NCBI GenBank assembly: GCA_002387735.1
Contig: DGKJ01000008.1
Location: forward strand, 1 to 29,721
DNA length: 29,721 nt
Reading direction: 5' to 3'
Source: Bacteriovoracaceae bacterium UBA4573
Lineage (GTDB): Bacteria; Bdellovibrionota; UBA1018; UBA923
The notes beneath the pieces were generated by a model. It was not told the origin of the DNA. It was given only the letters and a program-made list of their open reading frames with translations, and made no database searches. This document shows positions 1-7,803 of the stretch, in pieces. A program made the position numbers and the translations under genes. Every line of letters starts with the position of its first letter. The stretch's first letter is position 1.

Positions 1-1086
1 GACTTGTGTACGGGTGAGTTAGGTAGGTTGAAGCGTTCGGTTTACGTTGATCGAGGGCGTACTCACCAGTGTAGTCAGTCGGGCGGAATGAGCGGCGGTC
101 CGCTGATAAACTCCTCCGGTAAAATTGTCGGTGTAGTGAGTTATGGTGGAGCGTATCTTCAAGACGTGGTGGACCTTAATAGTTTAAATCTCGCTCAATA
201 CGCCGGCTACAACGTCGCGGCAGATTCCTCTGCCGTGCCTAGTTGTTTCGACCGCGAAGGCAAAGTTAGTCTTACGTGGTCGCGCTGTAAGTTGGAAAAA
301 CCATGTGCTGCGGAAAAGTTTTCGGACAATGAGAGTTGCCAAAAATTCCAGTGCAAGATGGGTAGCGGTCGAGCATGTTTTGAAGTGGCCGAGATTTATC
401 TTGAAACTGGCAGCACCAAAAAAGACGAAGAGAAAGTGCTAAAACAAAGCGAGCTTGCATGTGAAAAAGGCGATGCAAGAGGTTGCTACGCCGTCGCTCG
501 CGTCTACGGTGAAAAAAATACTAAAAAAGACTTCGCCGGTGCTGCCAAGTATTTCGATAAGGCCTGCGAAATAGGGCTTCCTATGGGTTGTTACATGCGA
601 GGCGCCATTGCGGTTGATAAGTTAGATGGAAAAACCGGCGAATCTAGTGTTTCGGCCGGTGTAGATTATGTGGAAACGAGTTGCAAGCTAGGAAGCGGTC
701 TTGCTTGTGGTGTGATCGGCGATTTTTACACGACCGGCACCCACAAGAAAAAAGATGTTGTACTCGGGCTACAGTATTTCGCGCGAGCTTGCGCTCATTC
801 TGGAATTGACGAATATTGTCTGAAGGCCGCTGCGCTTTTGGACGCGGAACGAAGAACTATTCAGAAACAAATGAATGGAACCGCTCTCGAAAAAAATAAC
901 TATACTGAAGAGATGATTAATCACTATTTGGTCAAAGGGTGTCGTCTGTTGAATCGAGTGGCATGCGATGTGTTAATGGATCGCGAAAAAAACCATTTAT
1001 TCGATTCGTCGTCGGCCTCGGCTGTTTTCGATAAATCGCGCAAGTATCGCAAGTATATTGATAAGGTCGAATTAAATACCAAATAG
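1..1086 (+). CDS. Exported trypsin-like protease with Hcp-type Sel1 repeats, 5'-truncated
   Basis: The reading frame is open at the left edge, so the N-terminus and any signal peptide lie outside; 361 residues are present. Near residues 28-34 GGMSGGPL is the serine nucleophile motif of trypsin-like (S1 fold) peptidases, followed by a hydrophobic IVGVVSYGG strand. The His and Asp of the triad must lie upstream of the window. From about residue 110 there are at least five Sel1-like (TPR-related) helical repeats, each with a Cys-x7-Cys pair such as CEKGDARGC, CEIGLPMGC and CKLGSGLAC. This spacing is typical of the disulfide-stabilised Helicobacter cysteine-rich (Hcp) proteins, so an extracytoplasmic location is inferred. 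The 3' end overlaps the convergent tatD by 15 nt. The target is unknown: the repeats could bind protein or cell-wall ligands. Confidence 0.75.
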   Translation, partial: DLCTGELGRLKRSVYVDRGRTHQCSQSGGMSGGPLINSSGKIVGVVSYGGAYLQDVVDLNSLNLAQYAGYNVAADSSAVPSCFDREGKVSLTWSRCKLEKPCAAEKFSDNESCQKFQCKMGSGRACFEVAEIYLETGSTKKDEEKVLKQSELACEKGDARGCYAVARVYGEKNTKKDFAGAAKYFDKACEIGLPMGCYMRGAIAVDKLDGKTGESSVSAGVDYVETSCKLGSGLACGVIGDFYTTGTHKKKDVVLGLQYFARACAHSGIDEYCLKAAALLDAERRTIQKQMNGTALEKNNYTEEMINHYLVKGCRLLNRVACDVLMDREKNHLFDSSSASAVFDKSRKYRKYIDKVELNTK

Positions 1087-1857
1087 ACGCTTGCCGTTTG
1101 AGACCGTGTGTTTAGAAAGCGTTTCGAGTGGAATCGCTCGCGCGTTGGCGATTACTCGAGCGGTTTCCGGCAAATAGGACGATAAATTGGTTTTCCCTCG
1201 AAACGGCACCGGAGCGAGGTATGGCGCGTCCGTTTCGAGTAAAATGCGGTCAAGAGGAACAGTTGACGCGATAGTACGTAAGTCTTCGGCTTTTTTGAAG
1301 GTAACGATTCCCGAGAATGAAATAAAAAAACCCATTTCCAGACATGCTTGCGCAAAGGGCGCGGTACCTGAAAAACAATGAATAACACCAGGTCGATTTT
1401 TTAAAGAGGTCTTGGCTACATATTCTCGCAAAATGGCGAGAGTATTTTGCTCAGCGTCTCTGGTGTGAATAATCACAGGTTTTTGGAGTCGAACTGCAAG
1501 TTCAAGCTGTCGTTCAAAAACTCTGGCCTGAATGTCCTGCGGCGAGTGATCATAATAATAGTCGAGTCCGATTTCACCAATGGCGAGACACTTAGGATCT
1601 TTGGCTAGTCTTAGAATATCGCTTTCAACTTGATCGTTGTATTTGGACGATTCATGAGGGTGCACTCCGACCGAAAAGAAAACGTGGTCGAATTGATGAG
1701 CGATTTCTTCAAGGCTGGGGAAGTCGGCGGGATCAGCTCCAACCGTTAAAATAGTCTTAACACCTTGCTCATCGGCCAGTCGCACGTACTCATCGCGCGA
1801 AACAGGGTATTCGTAGTTTAAGTGAGCGTGAGTGTCGAACCATTCAAGGGTACTCAC
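1072..1857 (-). CDS. tatD: TatD-family metal-dependent deoxyribonuclease
   Basis: A 261-residue protein of normal TatD/YcfH length. TatD enzymes are cytoplasmic TIM-barrel hydrolases with 3'-5' exonuclease activity on DNA/RNA. Visible metal ligands are HAH in FDTHAHL (residues 7-13), the Glu of AIGEIGLDYY, the His of VIIHTRDA, the His of GVIHCFSG and the Asp of LETDAPYL. The motif order is complete, so the enzyme is probably active. Its ATG overlaps the stop of the upstream VKOR-DsbA gene by four bases, which indicates translational coupling and makes it the last gene of the minus-strand run. Family identity is very secure; the choice among TatD paralogues (TatD, YcfH, YjjV) is not. Confidence 0.93.
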   Translation of the reverse strand: MSTLEWFDTHAHLNYEYPVSRDEYVRLADEQGVKTILTVGADPADFPSLEEIAHQFDHVFFSVGVHPHESSKYNDQVESDILRLAKDPKCLAIGEIGLDYYYDHSPQDIQARVFERQLELAVRLQKPVIIHTRDAEQNTLAILREYVAKTSLKNRPGVIHCFSGTAPFAQACLEMGFFISFSGIVTFKKAEDLRTIASTVPLDRILLETDAPYLAPVPFRGKTNLSSYLPETARVIANARAIPLETLSKHTVSNGKRLFGI

Positions 1858-2987
1858 TCAAATTCCTTAAGCAAGACACGCAAGCGCCGTTCGTCGATAA
1901 TGCCTTCTACCTTTTTCCCGTTTACGAAAAAAGTAGGAGTCGATCGAATATCAAGACTCTTACCCAACATGACATCTTGTTGCAGGCGATCCGTTGTTTT
2001 CGCAGATGCCAAACAGGTCTCGAAGGATTCGCGATTAAGTCCAATTTCGGAAGCCCAATGCAGTACACTTACGTTGGCGATGCTTTTTTGATTTTCGAAG
2101 AGCTTCTCTGCCATTTCTACGAACTTGCCGCTTTCTTGGGCGCAAATAGCGGCTTTGGCCGCCAAACAGGAATTTCGGTGCATGGGCATGGTCATAGCGG
2201 GATTGCATTCGTTGGAAAGGGGATAGTTTTTAAAGACCACTTGAATTTGATCGCCGTAGGCTTTTACGAGCCGGTGGATGTGCCTAGCGGTCATGCCACA
2301 AAAACCACATTCGAAATCAGCGAATTCTACTAGCTGAAGTTTTGGATTATCGCCCTGAAACCCCATGCGCGGAGAATCCCCCGCGGGCACACTCAGAACA
2401 GGTTGAGCGCGAAAATCCGCTAGGAACTCAGCCTTGTCGAACGGAAAAGCGGTTTCAAACTGTGCCGATACCGCCGCGGTTACGATGAAAAGAAAAACAC
2501 CAAGACCAGCGAGACCAAGAACGCGACTGCGATTGAAAGGGCGTAGAGTTCCGAAATCACGGGCCGCCAAAATCGTAAGCACGAAAACAACCAAAGAGAT
2601 AGCCTGGTGTGTAAGACAAAACAAGCAAACCGTTTTTAAGATAGCGACGCTAATATAAAAATTTGCAATCGAAGCGATGACCGCAGCCGCCGTCATCGGA
2701 AGTAAAAGAACGAGCGCCTCGCGTCTGAAATACGGATCGCGAGCTGCAAAAAAATGAAGCAACATTGCAAAAAATGCAAAGGCGAAACCGGCAACAGCCA
2801 CTGGAATTCCAAAGTATTCAGAATACCGAGAGGCGTTGACTAAGTCACAGTCGACCGATGCGTTGACTGAACAAAAACTGTGAAAGCTACCCGTGGCGCT
2901 AGTCACTTGATAGTGATTGTAAATGAGATATGCCGACACGATGCTTGCGACCAGAAGTAGTAACGCACTAATCTTATGAAACTTCAT
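1854..2987 (-). CDS. VKOR-DsbA fusion, periplasmic disulfide-forming enzyme
   Basis: A 377-residue membrane protein. The N-terminal half is a vitamin K epoxide reductase (VKOR)-type helical bundle, with the loop cysteine pair C39/C47 and the active-site CLFC (C121, C124) at the end of a membrane helix. A further helix around 157-175 leads to a periplasmic thioredoxin-fold DsbA domain with active site CGFC (C227, C230) and the cis-proline loop in RSTPTFFVNG. In known bacterial homologues VKOR passes electrons from the Trx-like domain to quinone, replacing DsbB. The fusion therefore should oxidise exported proteins by itself. Additional Cys residues in the DsbA domain (around NEC, NSC, AIC) could form structural disulfides. 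Four-base overlaps at both ends couple it to the DsbD/CcdA-like gene and to tatD. Confidence 0.88.
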   Translation of the reverse strand: MKFHKISALLLLVASIVSAYLIYNHYQVTSATGSFHSFCSVNASVDCDLVNASRYSEYFGIPVAVAGFAFAFFAMLLHFFAARDPYFRREALVLLLPMTAAAVIASIANFYISVAILKTVCLFCLTHQAISLVVFVLTILAARDFGTLRPFNRSRVLGLAGLGVFLFIVTAAVSAQFETAFPFDKAEFLADFRAQPVLSVPAGDSPRMGFQGDNPKLQLVEFADFECGFCGMTARHIHRLVKAYGDQIQVVFKNYPLSNECNPAMTMPMHRNSCLAAKAAICAQESGKFVEMAEKLFENQKSIANVSVLHWASEIGLNRESFETCLASAKTTDRLQQDVMLGKSLDIRSTPTFFVNGKKVEGIIDERRLRVLLKEFE

Positions 2988-3733
2988 TGCAGAGTCCCCG
3001 CTTTAAAAACGTAATACATACCGAGTGCCAAAATTAAAACGCCCGACAAGACTTTGATATGGGAAAGCCAACGTCCCGACTTAGGTAACACCTTCATTGC
3101 GCCGGCGAAAGTTCCGATAGCCACTAAAATGGTTCCCAGGCCCAGAGCAAACGAAAACATGAGGAGCATTCCCATGCCGACCGAACGCTCGGTGGCAATG
3201 TGGGCTAGGATTGTGGTTAGGACGGGAGTGGTGCAAGGGGCCGCGATAAACCCACTCGAAGCGCCGAGAGTGAAAGCTCCAAGGAGACTCGCGTCGTTTT
3301 CGTCGGGCCGCGGAGTGTGAGTTTTTTTACTGAACTTTCGCGAAACATTTTGAATCCAGACGTTGGGATCAAACTTAATGACATCGAGCATCCACAAACT
3401 TGAAACTGCGAGAATTACGCCTAGAGTGAGATACCAGCCGGTAGTATTCGTCATACTTCCGAAGATTTGACCCGAGAGACTCGCAGCGAGGCCTAGTACC
3501 GTGTAAACGCAGGCCATTCCTAACACGTAAAAGGTACTCAAAATCCAACCGTCTTTGACCGAACGTTCAGTGGACCCACCAATGAGTCCGAGTGTGATCG
3601 GAATCATTGGATAAATGCAGGGGGTAAAACTAGAAAGAATTCCGCCCAGATAGGCTAGTAAGATCGCGCCAAACGAAGAAAGCAGCGTTCCGGATTGCAG
3701 GAATAATTTTAGTTGTTCGAAGATGGATTCCAT
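2984..3733 (-). CDS. CcdA/DsbD-type transmembrane thiol electron transporter
   Basis: A 249-residue, highly hydrophobic protein with about six to eight membrane segments. The family's redox pair is visible: C39 in FTPCIYPMIPITLGLIGG and C167 in GFIAAPCTTPVL, each followed by proline at a helix kink. This family (PF02683) carries electrons from cytoplasmic thioredoxin to periplasmic acceptors used in cytochrome c maturation or disulfide isomerisation. The TPC-x-YPMIP form resembles the membrane domain of DsbD, but the DsbD alpha and gamma periplasmic domains are absent. A separate periplasmic partner must exist elsewhere. It is coupled by a four-base overlap to the downstream oxidising VKOR-DsbA protein. 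A 49-nt gap separates it from pgeF upstream, with no convincing promoter. Confidence 0.85.
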   Translation of the reverse strand: MESIFEQLKLFLQSGTLLSSFGAILLAYLGGILSSFTPCIYPMIPITLGLIGGSTERSVKDGWILSTFYVLGMACVYTVLGLAASLSGQIFGSMTNTTGWYLTLGVILAVSSLWMLDVIKFDPNVWIQNVSRKFSKKTHTPRPDENDASLLGAFTLGASSGFIAAPCTTPVLTTILAHIATERSVGMGMLLMFSFALGLGTILVAIGTFAGAMKVLPKSGRWLSHIKVLSGVLILALGMYYVFKAGTLQ

Positions 3734-3782
3734 AGTGGTTCCGGTTGTTTTAGTGTTGGCTAAAAACTACCACAATCAGGAG

Positions 3783-4472
3783 CTAAGGTGCAATTCCGGA
3801 CCACTGACGCCCGGCTTTGTAGCCCTGGTGGGTCGCGCGTCGGTAACTTGCGAGTTTTAAACCCGAACAGTAGGTACAAACCGCAATAAGATCCACCTGC
3901 GACGGCGCAATTCCGAGGTTTACGAGCTGAGCATGTGCAATGCCTGCCAAATCAATCCAGCGATTATTGGTTGAAGGTTTAGCCTGAAGCGAAGCATGCC
4001 CTCGTGAGGTTGCAGGTTGGCGTTCGTACAGGAAGGGCGCGTTCAGCGGTTGTTCTGCAAAGAGATCAAACGTTGATTGATCCACTTCGAAACAGCAAGG
4101 ACCAATGGCCGGTCCGATGGCGGCACGGATATCGGTGGCGCCCAGCGCGATCATTTTATTTAGAGTGTTTTTAAGTATTCCAGCTCGAAGTCCTCGCCAC
4201 CCGGCGTGGGACGCGGCGGCGATCTTTTTGTTCCCACTTCCTAATGACGCCTCAAACAGCACTGGCAAACAGTCGCCTGTTTGGACCGCCACGGGTCGCG
4301 CACGGGAGATGAGTGCATCGGCCTTGCAGGTTCGCGTCGATTCCTCTGCGGAGTCGACGGTTACTTCAATTACTTCAGCCGAATGAACCTGATGCAAACG
4401 AAAATACCCGTTTGAAAGCGGGGCGTTTTCTTCACCAAAAAAATGGTCGGATAATAGAATGTTAGACCGCAT
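3783..4472 (-). CDS. pgeF: PgeF (YfiH) laccase-domain purine nucleoside phosphorylase / peptidoglycan editing factor
   Basis: A 229-residue cytoplasmic protein of the multicopper-polyphenol-oxidase-like (PF02578) family. Conserved blocks are LHQVHSAEV (H30), VQTGDCLPVL (C68), SHAGWRGL (H89) and AIGPAIGPCCFEV, which supply the His-Cys-His metal site. In E. coli PgeF removes L-Ser mis-incorporated at position 1 of the peptidoglycan stem peptide; other homologues are zinc-dependent nucleoside phosphorylases. The N-terminus is a little shorter than usual and lacks a clear GGVS segment. The ATG at 4472 overlaps the end of the rluD-type gene by 11 nt, a common pairing (rluD-yfiH) in Proteobacteria, which supports the call. 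Confidence 0.9.
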   Translation of the reverse strand: MRSNILLSDHFFGEENAPLSNGYFRLHQVHSAEVIEVTVDSAEESTRTCKADALISRARPVAVQTGDCLPVLFEASLGSGNKKIAAASHAGWRGLRAGILKNTLNKMIALGATDIRAAIGPAIGPCCFEVDQSTFDLFAEQPLNAPFLYERQPATSRGHASLQAKPSTNNRWIDLAGIAHAQLVNLGIAPSQVDLIAVCTYCSGLKLASYRRATHQGYKAGRQWSGIAP

Positions 4473-5466
4473 ATTTTTCTAAAACACTTAGCACGTTTTT
4501 GAACGTGTTGGGGAGAGGGGCTTCGAAGTGCAGGGGCGTGCCGTGGATCGGATGTTTAAAGCCCAGCGTGCGAGCGTGTAAAAGTTGATGGCTGAGTGGA
4601 TTCAACACCCCGCCCACGTCTGATGCGATTTTGGATAGATCTGCTGCCCGCCGTTGGTGGTCTCCGTAAACCGGATCTCCCACTACCGGAAATCCGAATT
4701 CCGAAAGATGCACTCTTATCTGGTGAGTGCGCCCTGTTTCGAGCTTGCATTCGACGAGCGACAGGGGGCGATTACCTACTCTGAAAACTGTTTGTACCTT
4801 CCAGTGGGTGATAGCGCGTCGGGTTTTTCCAGATTTTTTTCCGATAAATTTGCCGGTCATTTTTTTTCGATCATTGGGGTGGCGTCCGAAGTCGCTTGCA
4901 ATCGTACCCTCGCCGCCCTTACTTGAAAGGTCACCGAACACCAATGTCGTGTAGGTCCTCTCGATCGTATGATCATGAAAATATTTGGCAAGAATTTCGT
5001 GAGCGCGATCGTTTTTGGACACCACCAGAATTCCGGACGTACCCTTGTCGATTCGGTGTACTATTCCGGGCCGTTCTACGCCTCCAACGCCGGAAAGATT
5101 GCTTAGCTGATGCAAAAGTCCGTGCACCATGGTGGGGCCGTTTTCCGTTGGCGACGGGTGAACCGATAACCCAGCAGGCTTATTGATCACCGCGAGGTCG
5201 TTGTCTTCGAACACCACTTCGAGCGACAGATCCACTGGTGATAGGTCGAGTTTGGTTTTAGTAGGCACATCAACCCGAATTAAATCACCAATACTTACTT
5301 TTGATCCTGTCTTAGTAATGACGCTACCATTCAATGAAACGTGGCCCGCGACAATTAAGTTTTGGCACTGCGAACGAGAAAGCTCTTCGCGAGACTCGGA
5401 CAAAAAAGTATCGAGCCGCATTCCCGATTTATCAGCGGGAACTTCGAGTTGAATTGTCTGTGCCAT
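4462..5466 (-). CDS. rluD: RluD-family 23S rRNA pseudouridine synthase
   Basis: A 334-residue protein. An S4 RNA-binding domain occupies about residues 15-70 (MRLDTFLSES to GDLIRVDVP). The RluA/RluD catalytic domain follows, with the active-site aspartate D140 in GIVHRIDKGTSGILVVSKND; the usual HRLD is HRID here. Further family marks are INKPAGLSVHPS, the RTYTTLVFG strand and the RTHQIRVHL motif. RluD converts uridines of 23S rRNA helix 69 into pseudouridine, and the S4 domain plus the pgeF neighbour favour RluD over RluA. The gene lies 7 nt after the J-like/HTH gene and overlaps pgeF. Confidence 0.92.
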   Translation of the reverse strand: MAQTIQLEVPADKSGMRLDTFLSESREELSRSQCQNLIVAGHVSLNGSVITKTGSKVSIGDLIRVDVPTKTKLDLSPVDLSLEVVFEDNDLAVINKPAGLSVHPSPTENGPTMVHGLLHQLSNLSGVGGVERPGIVHRIDKGTSGILVVSKNDRAHEILAKYFHDHTIERTYTTLVFGDLSSKGGEGTIASDFGRHPNDRKKMTGKFIGKKSGKTRRAITHWKVQTVFRVGNRPLSLVECKLETGRTHQIRVHLSEFGFPVVGDPVYGDHQRRAADLSKIASDVGGVLNPLSHQLLHARTLGFKHPIHGTPLHFEAPLPNTFKNVLSVLEKYAV

Positions 5467-5473
5467 CGATTCA

Positions 5474-6361
5474 CTACTTTCGCTTAGAACTATAGCGGGT
5501 CATGTAGCCGGAAGATGCCTTGTCATGCGGGATTTTTAAAGATTTTGCAATTTGAAAAACAAAACCTCGGGTGTAAACCGCCGCAGGAAGGGAATCGTAG
5601 TCTTCGTCTTCGACGGCCTGTAGGTAGTTTTTACTAATCTTTGTGAATTCTGAAAGTTCGTCGAGGCTGATTCGTCGTTGTTCGCGAATTTTCTTTAAAA
5701 ACTCCCCCGAAAATTCGGTTTCGCTCGCTATAAGTGAATCAAGTGCGGCGTCTTTATTTTCCGAACGTATCAAGTCGACGCGACGAACAATTCCAAGTTT
5801 GTTTTGGTTAGATTTCCAAGAAACCTCGTCGTCCCAAGAGTTGATACGAGCAGAAGGCGAAGAATCGGCGTGGAAAGCGTTTTGTTCTGCCGAATCTGCG
5901 AGCGTGCGCGGAGTGGCGTAGTTTTCAGTTGGATTAGCGGCTGGTTTACTGGGCTGGTCGTCGAAGCCAGAAAAAATACCTTTTGCAAGGTCGTCAGCAA
6001 TCGTCTTGGGAGGGGCACTGGAGTTGCTCGATTCTCCGCTGAGCCCCGATTCAAAAGAAAAACTGCCCTTCTTTCGATGCGAAGTGCCGACGGCATGCAT
6101 TCCCGGAATTTCGGGGGAGAGGAAGCCGTGGACTTTGTCGTACTCTTTTCGCTTCTCAGGATTCGAGAGAACCAAATAGGCCTGTTCGATACGATCCAAA
6201 ACTTGGCGAGTTTGCGCTTCGTCGAACAGACTATATAGCGCGGCTGAATCTTTGCTGTAGGCCTGCTTGGTTCGAAAGTAGGCTTGCCGTACGTCATTCA
6301 AGGTGGCGTCGGGTTTGATGTCTAATACGTCATAGTAGTTTTGATTTTCTTCTTCGAACAT
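5474..6361 (-). CDS. J-like domain protein with RodZ-type helix-turn-helix
   Basis: A 295-residue soluble protein. Residues 8-78 form a J-domain-like module (NYYDVLDIKPDATLNDVRQA, AYLVLSNPEKRKEYD). The invariant HPD tripeptide between helices II and III is missing: the corresponding loop reads AYSKDSA. It therefore probably cannot stimulate DnaK ATPase. Residues about 80-215 are Ser/Asn/Pro-rich and probably disordered. The C-terminal 75 residues (FLKKIREQRRISLDELSEFT onward) are a RodZ/Xre-type HTH (HTH_25) with the typical YLQAVEDEDYDSLP and YTRGFVFQIAKSL signature. No membrane helix follows, unlike real RodZ. It lies 45 nt after the FlhG-like gene, with a strong hairpin in between. A cytoskeletal or polar adaptor role is inference. 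Confidence 0.8.
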   Translation of the reverse strand: MFEEENQNYYDVLDIKPDATLNDVRQAYFRTKQAYSKDSAALYSLFDEAQTRQVLDRIEQAYLVLSNPEKRKEYDKVHGFLSPEIPGMHAVGTSHRKKGSFSFESGLSGESSNSSAPPKTIADDLAKGIFSGFDDQPSKPAANPTENYATPRTLADSAEQNAFHADSSPSARINSWDDEVSWKSNQNKLGIVRRVDLIRSENKDAALDSLIASETEFSGEFLKKIREQRRISLDELSEFTKISKNYLQAVEDEDYDSLPAAVYTRGFVFQIAKSLKIPHDKASSGYMTRYSSKRK

Positions 6362-6396
6362 TGGTGACCCGCCTTTTGCGAACCGGTCTATCGATT

Positions 6397-6422
6397 ATCA
6401 GTGAGTTTAAGGACTCACTGAT
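6397..6422. other. 10-bp stem hairpin between FlhG-like and J/HTH genes
   Basis: Perfect inverted repeat: ATCAGTGAGT, loop TTAAGG, ACTCACTGAT. The stop codon of the FlhG-like gene lies in the loop. Read in the direction of the genes (minus strand) there is no T-run after the stem, so it is not a standard intrinsic terminator for that operon. On the plus strand it is followed by TTTT. It could be an RNA processing or stabilising element or a partial attenuator controlling the J/HTH gene, which starts 36 nt later. Confidence 0.6.
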
Positions 6423-7468
6423 TTTTGTTGCTGTTTTTGTTTCGCCTGTTCCTGCTGCAAATGATGAATTATTCTTTCGAAGTTTGCGACCAGCTTGGAG
6501 TTCGGAAACTCGAGCATGAGTGGACGCTTTTTACGCACGGACTGCCAAACGGCGCTATCGTAGTCGAGGTAACCAATATATTCCATGTCGACGCCGAAGT
6601 ATTTTTTACAAACACTTTTGATCGAAAATCCGATGTCTATGTCAGTTTGAGTGCGGGCTTGATTGATAATGACCTTCGGTCGAAACTTAGCAATTTCCTC
6701 ACGCAGTTTAACACTCATCTCGGGACTGTATTTGGTGACTTCTCGCAATAAGTCCGACGGCGAACGAATTTCGAGTGGGTTTTTTTGATCCATCGCCATG
6801 TCAATGAGTGGGCGAATTTCAAAAAGCGAATCAGCCAATTTGAGTCGACGATAGTAGGCACTCTTAATAAAACGATAAGTATTCTCGATGCTCGTTGGTT
6901 CAGGGAGTAGCGTGAGCACACCAACGTCGGCCGCTAAAAAGAAATCGAGCGTGTTGTATGCGGTACCAGCGCCCAAGTCGAAGACTAAATAATCTGCATC
7001 GAGCTCTCGGAGTTTTTGCAGGAGTTTACTTTTCTGAGTGTGTTTTAAGTTGGCAACCCCAATTGCGTCTTGCGCCCCGCTAGCGAGGGTTAAGTTTCGA
7101 ATGGGAGTTGGAACCAATACTTTTTGAATGTCGCCTTCGCGTTTGCTAAAGAAATCCGACAAGGTCACTTGAGGAATTTCGACCCCAAGGCAGGTGTGAA
7201 GATTGGCGCAGCCCAGATCAAGGTCAATGGCGATCACTTTGGCGCCGGAGCGAGCAAGTCCTATTGCTAGGTTCGCTGCGATCAGGCTTTTACCAACTCC
7301 GCCCTTGCCGCCACCAATCGCCCAAACACGTTGATTCGGATTGGCGGACCCCGAACGAGCGAGGAACGACTTTGTCGGTGCTTCGTTCACGAATGTTTGA
7401 TTTAGTTCGTCCGGCAATCCGTCGATGCTTTCAATTTTACTAGTATCTTTTCCGGCCGCTGTTTCCAT
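6407..7468 (-). CDS. MinD/FlhG-like deviant Walker A ATPase
   Basis: A 353-residue ParA/MinD-superfamily ATPase. The deviant Walker A motif GGGKGGVGKS is at residues 52-61, the switch region is IDLDLGCANLHTCLG, and the Walker-B-type LVFDLGAGT follows. Block LPEPTSIENTYRFIKSAYYR and the C-terminal IGYLDYDSAVWQSVRKKRPL are typical of the FlhG/YlxH group of delta-proteobacteria. No N-terminal DQAxxLR FlhF-activating motif is seen, and no flagellar genes are nearby, so flagellar number control is not proven. It may position another polar machine. The C-terminus is Gln/Lys-rich. The frame extends to a TTG at 7573, but the promoter at 7502-7531 and an AAGGAG 12 nt upstream favour the ATG at 7468. 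Confidence 0.85.
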   Translation of the reverse strand: METAAGKDTSKIESIDGLPDELNQTFVNEAPTKSFLARSGSANPNQRVWAIGGGKGGVGKSLIAANLAIGLARSGAKVIAIDLDLGCANLHTCLGVEIPQVTLSDFFSKREGDIQKVLVPTPIRNLTLASGAQDAIGVANLKHTQKSKLLQKLRELDADYLVFDLGAGTAYNTLDFFLAADVGVLTLLPEPTSIENTYRFIKSAYYRRLKLADSLFEIRPLIDMAMDQKNPLEIRSPSDLLREVTKYSPEMSVKLREEIAKFRPKVIINQARTQTDIDIGFSIKSVCKKYFGVDMEYIGYLDYDSAVWQSVRKKRPLMLEFPNSKLVANFERIIHHLQQEQAKQKQQQKSVSP

Positions 7469-7501
7469 GCGTATGAAGTGCTCCTTGCGATGCCCCATCT
7501 T

Positions 7502-7531
7502 ATTATGAGAGCAGCAAAGGATTTCTGTCAA
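7502..7531 (-). promoter_or_regulatory. Sigma70-type promoter of the FlhG-like gene run
   Basis: On the minus strand TTGACA (7526-7531, perfect -35) and CATAAT (7502-7507, five of six -10 matches) are separated by 18 bp. Transcription would start near 7495, about 27 nt before the ATG at 7468, with AAGGAG in the leader. This rules out the TTG at 7573 as start. Genes down to tatD follow with gaps of 49 nt or less and no clear sense-strand terminator. Confidence 0.72.
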
Positions 7532-7738
7532 ACAACCAGTTGGATGTTCGCCAATGATCGCCAGAGCCCCCAACTAAGTGCGTAGTCCGATGCCCAAACA
7601 GATTAAAAAGTGGGAACTAAACTACTCAAAAAAAGTAACAGACTAAGTTCGTTATTAAAAAAAATGATGCACCTGCTTTATTAGGAAGTGGTTAGAATCT
7701 ATAGGTTTTTGTAAAAATTGTTAAGCGCAATGCGTCAA

Positions 7739-7754
7739 TGGCATGTTGCTTGCT
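7739..7754 (+). promoter_or_regulatory. Sigma54 (RpoN)-type promoter
   Basis: TGGCAT, five-base spacer GTTGC, TTGCT. This matches the -24/-12 consensus TGGCAC-N5-TTGCW at every position except the last C of the first block, with correct GG-to-GC spacing. The predicted start is near 7765, giving a leader of about 39 nt with GGGAGAAG before the ATG at 7804. An NtrC-type activator is encoded in the window, but no direct link to this promoter is shown. Confidence 0.6.
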
Positions 7755-7803
7755 CTAAACTTATCGTTGAATTGTACGACAAGTTCTGGGAGAAGATACA
7801 ATA

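Larger units (their letters stand above)
7469..7803. other. Divergent intergenic region (335 bp)
   Basis: No coding sequence is supported here. The left part holds the sigma70-type promoter of the FlhG-like gene. The right part holds a sigma54-type promoter for the polyprenol-kinase-like gene. The middle (about 7600-7720) is A/T-rich with several runs of A or T, as is common between divergent promoters. It could host activator or IHF-like binding; no clear long palindrome was found. Confidence 0.7.

Noticed and set aside
3734..3782. TTGTGG-17-TAAAAC as promoter for the CcdA-like gene
   Set aside because: Only three of six and four of six matches; the gene can be transcribed from upstream.
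5770..6297. 175-residue minus-strand and 144-residue plus-strand frames
   Set aside because: Both overlap the J/HTH gene and are Arg/Ser-rich shadows without domain signatures.
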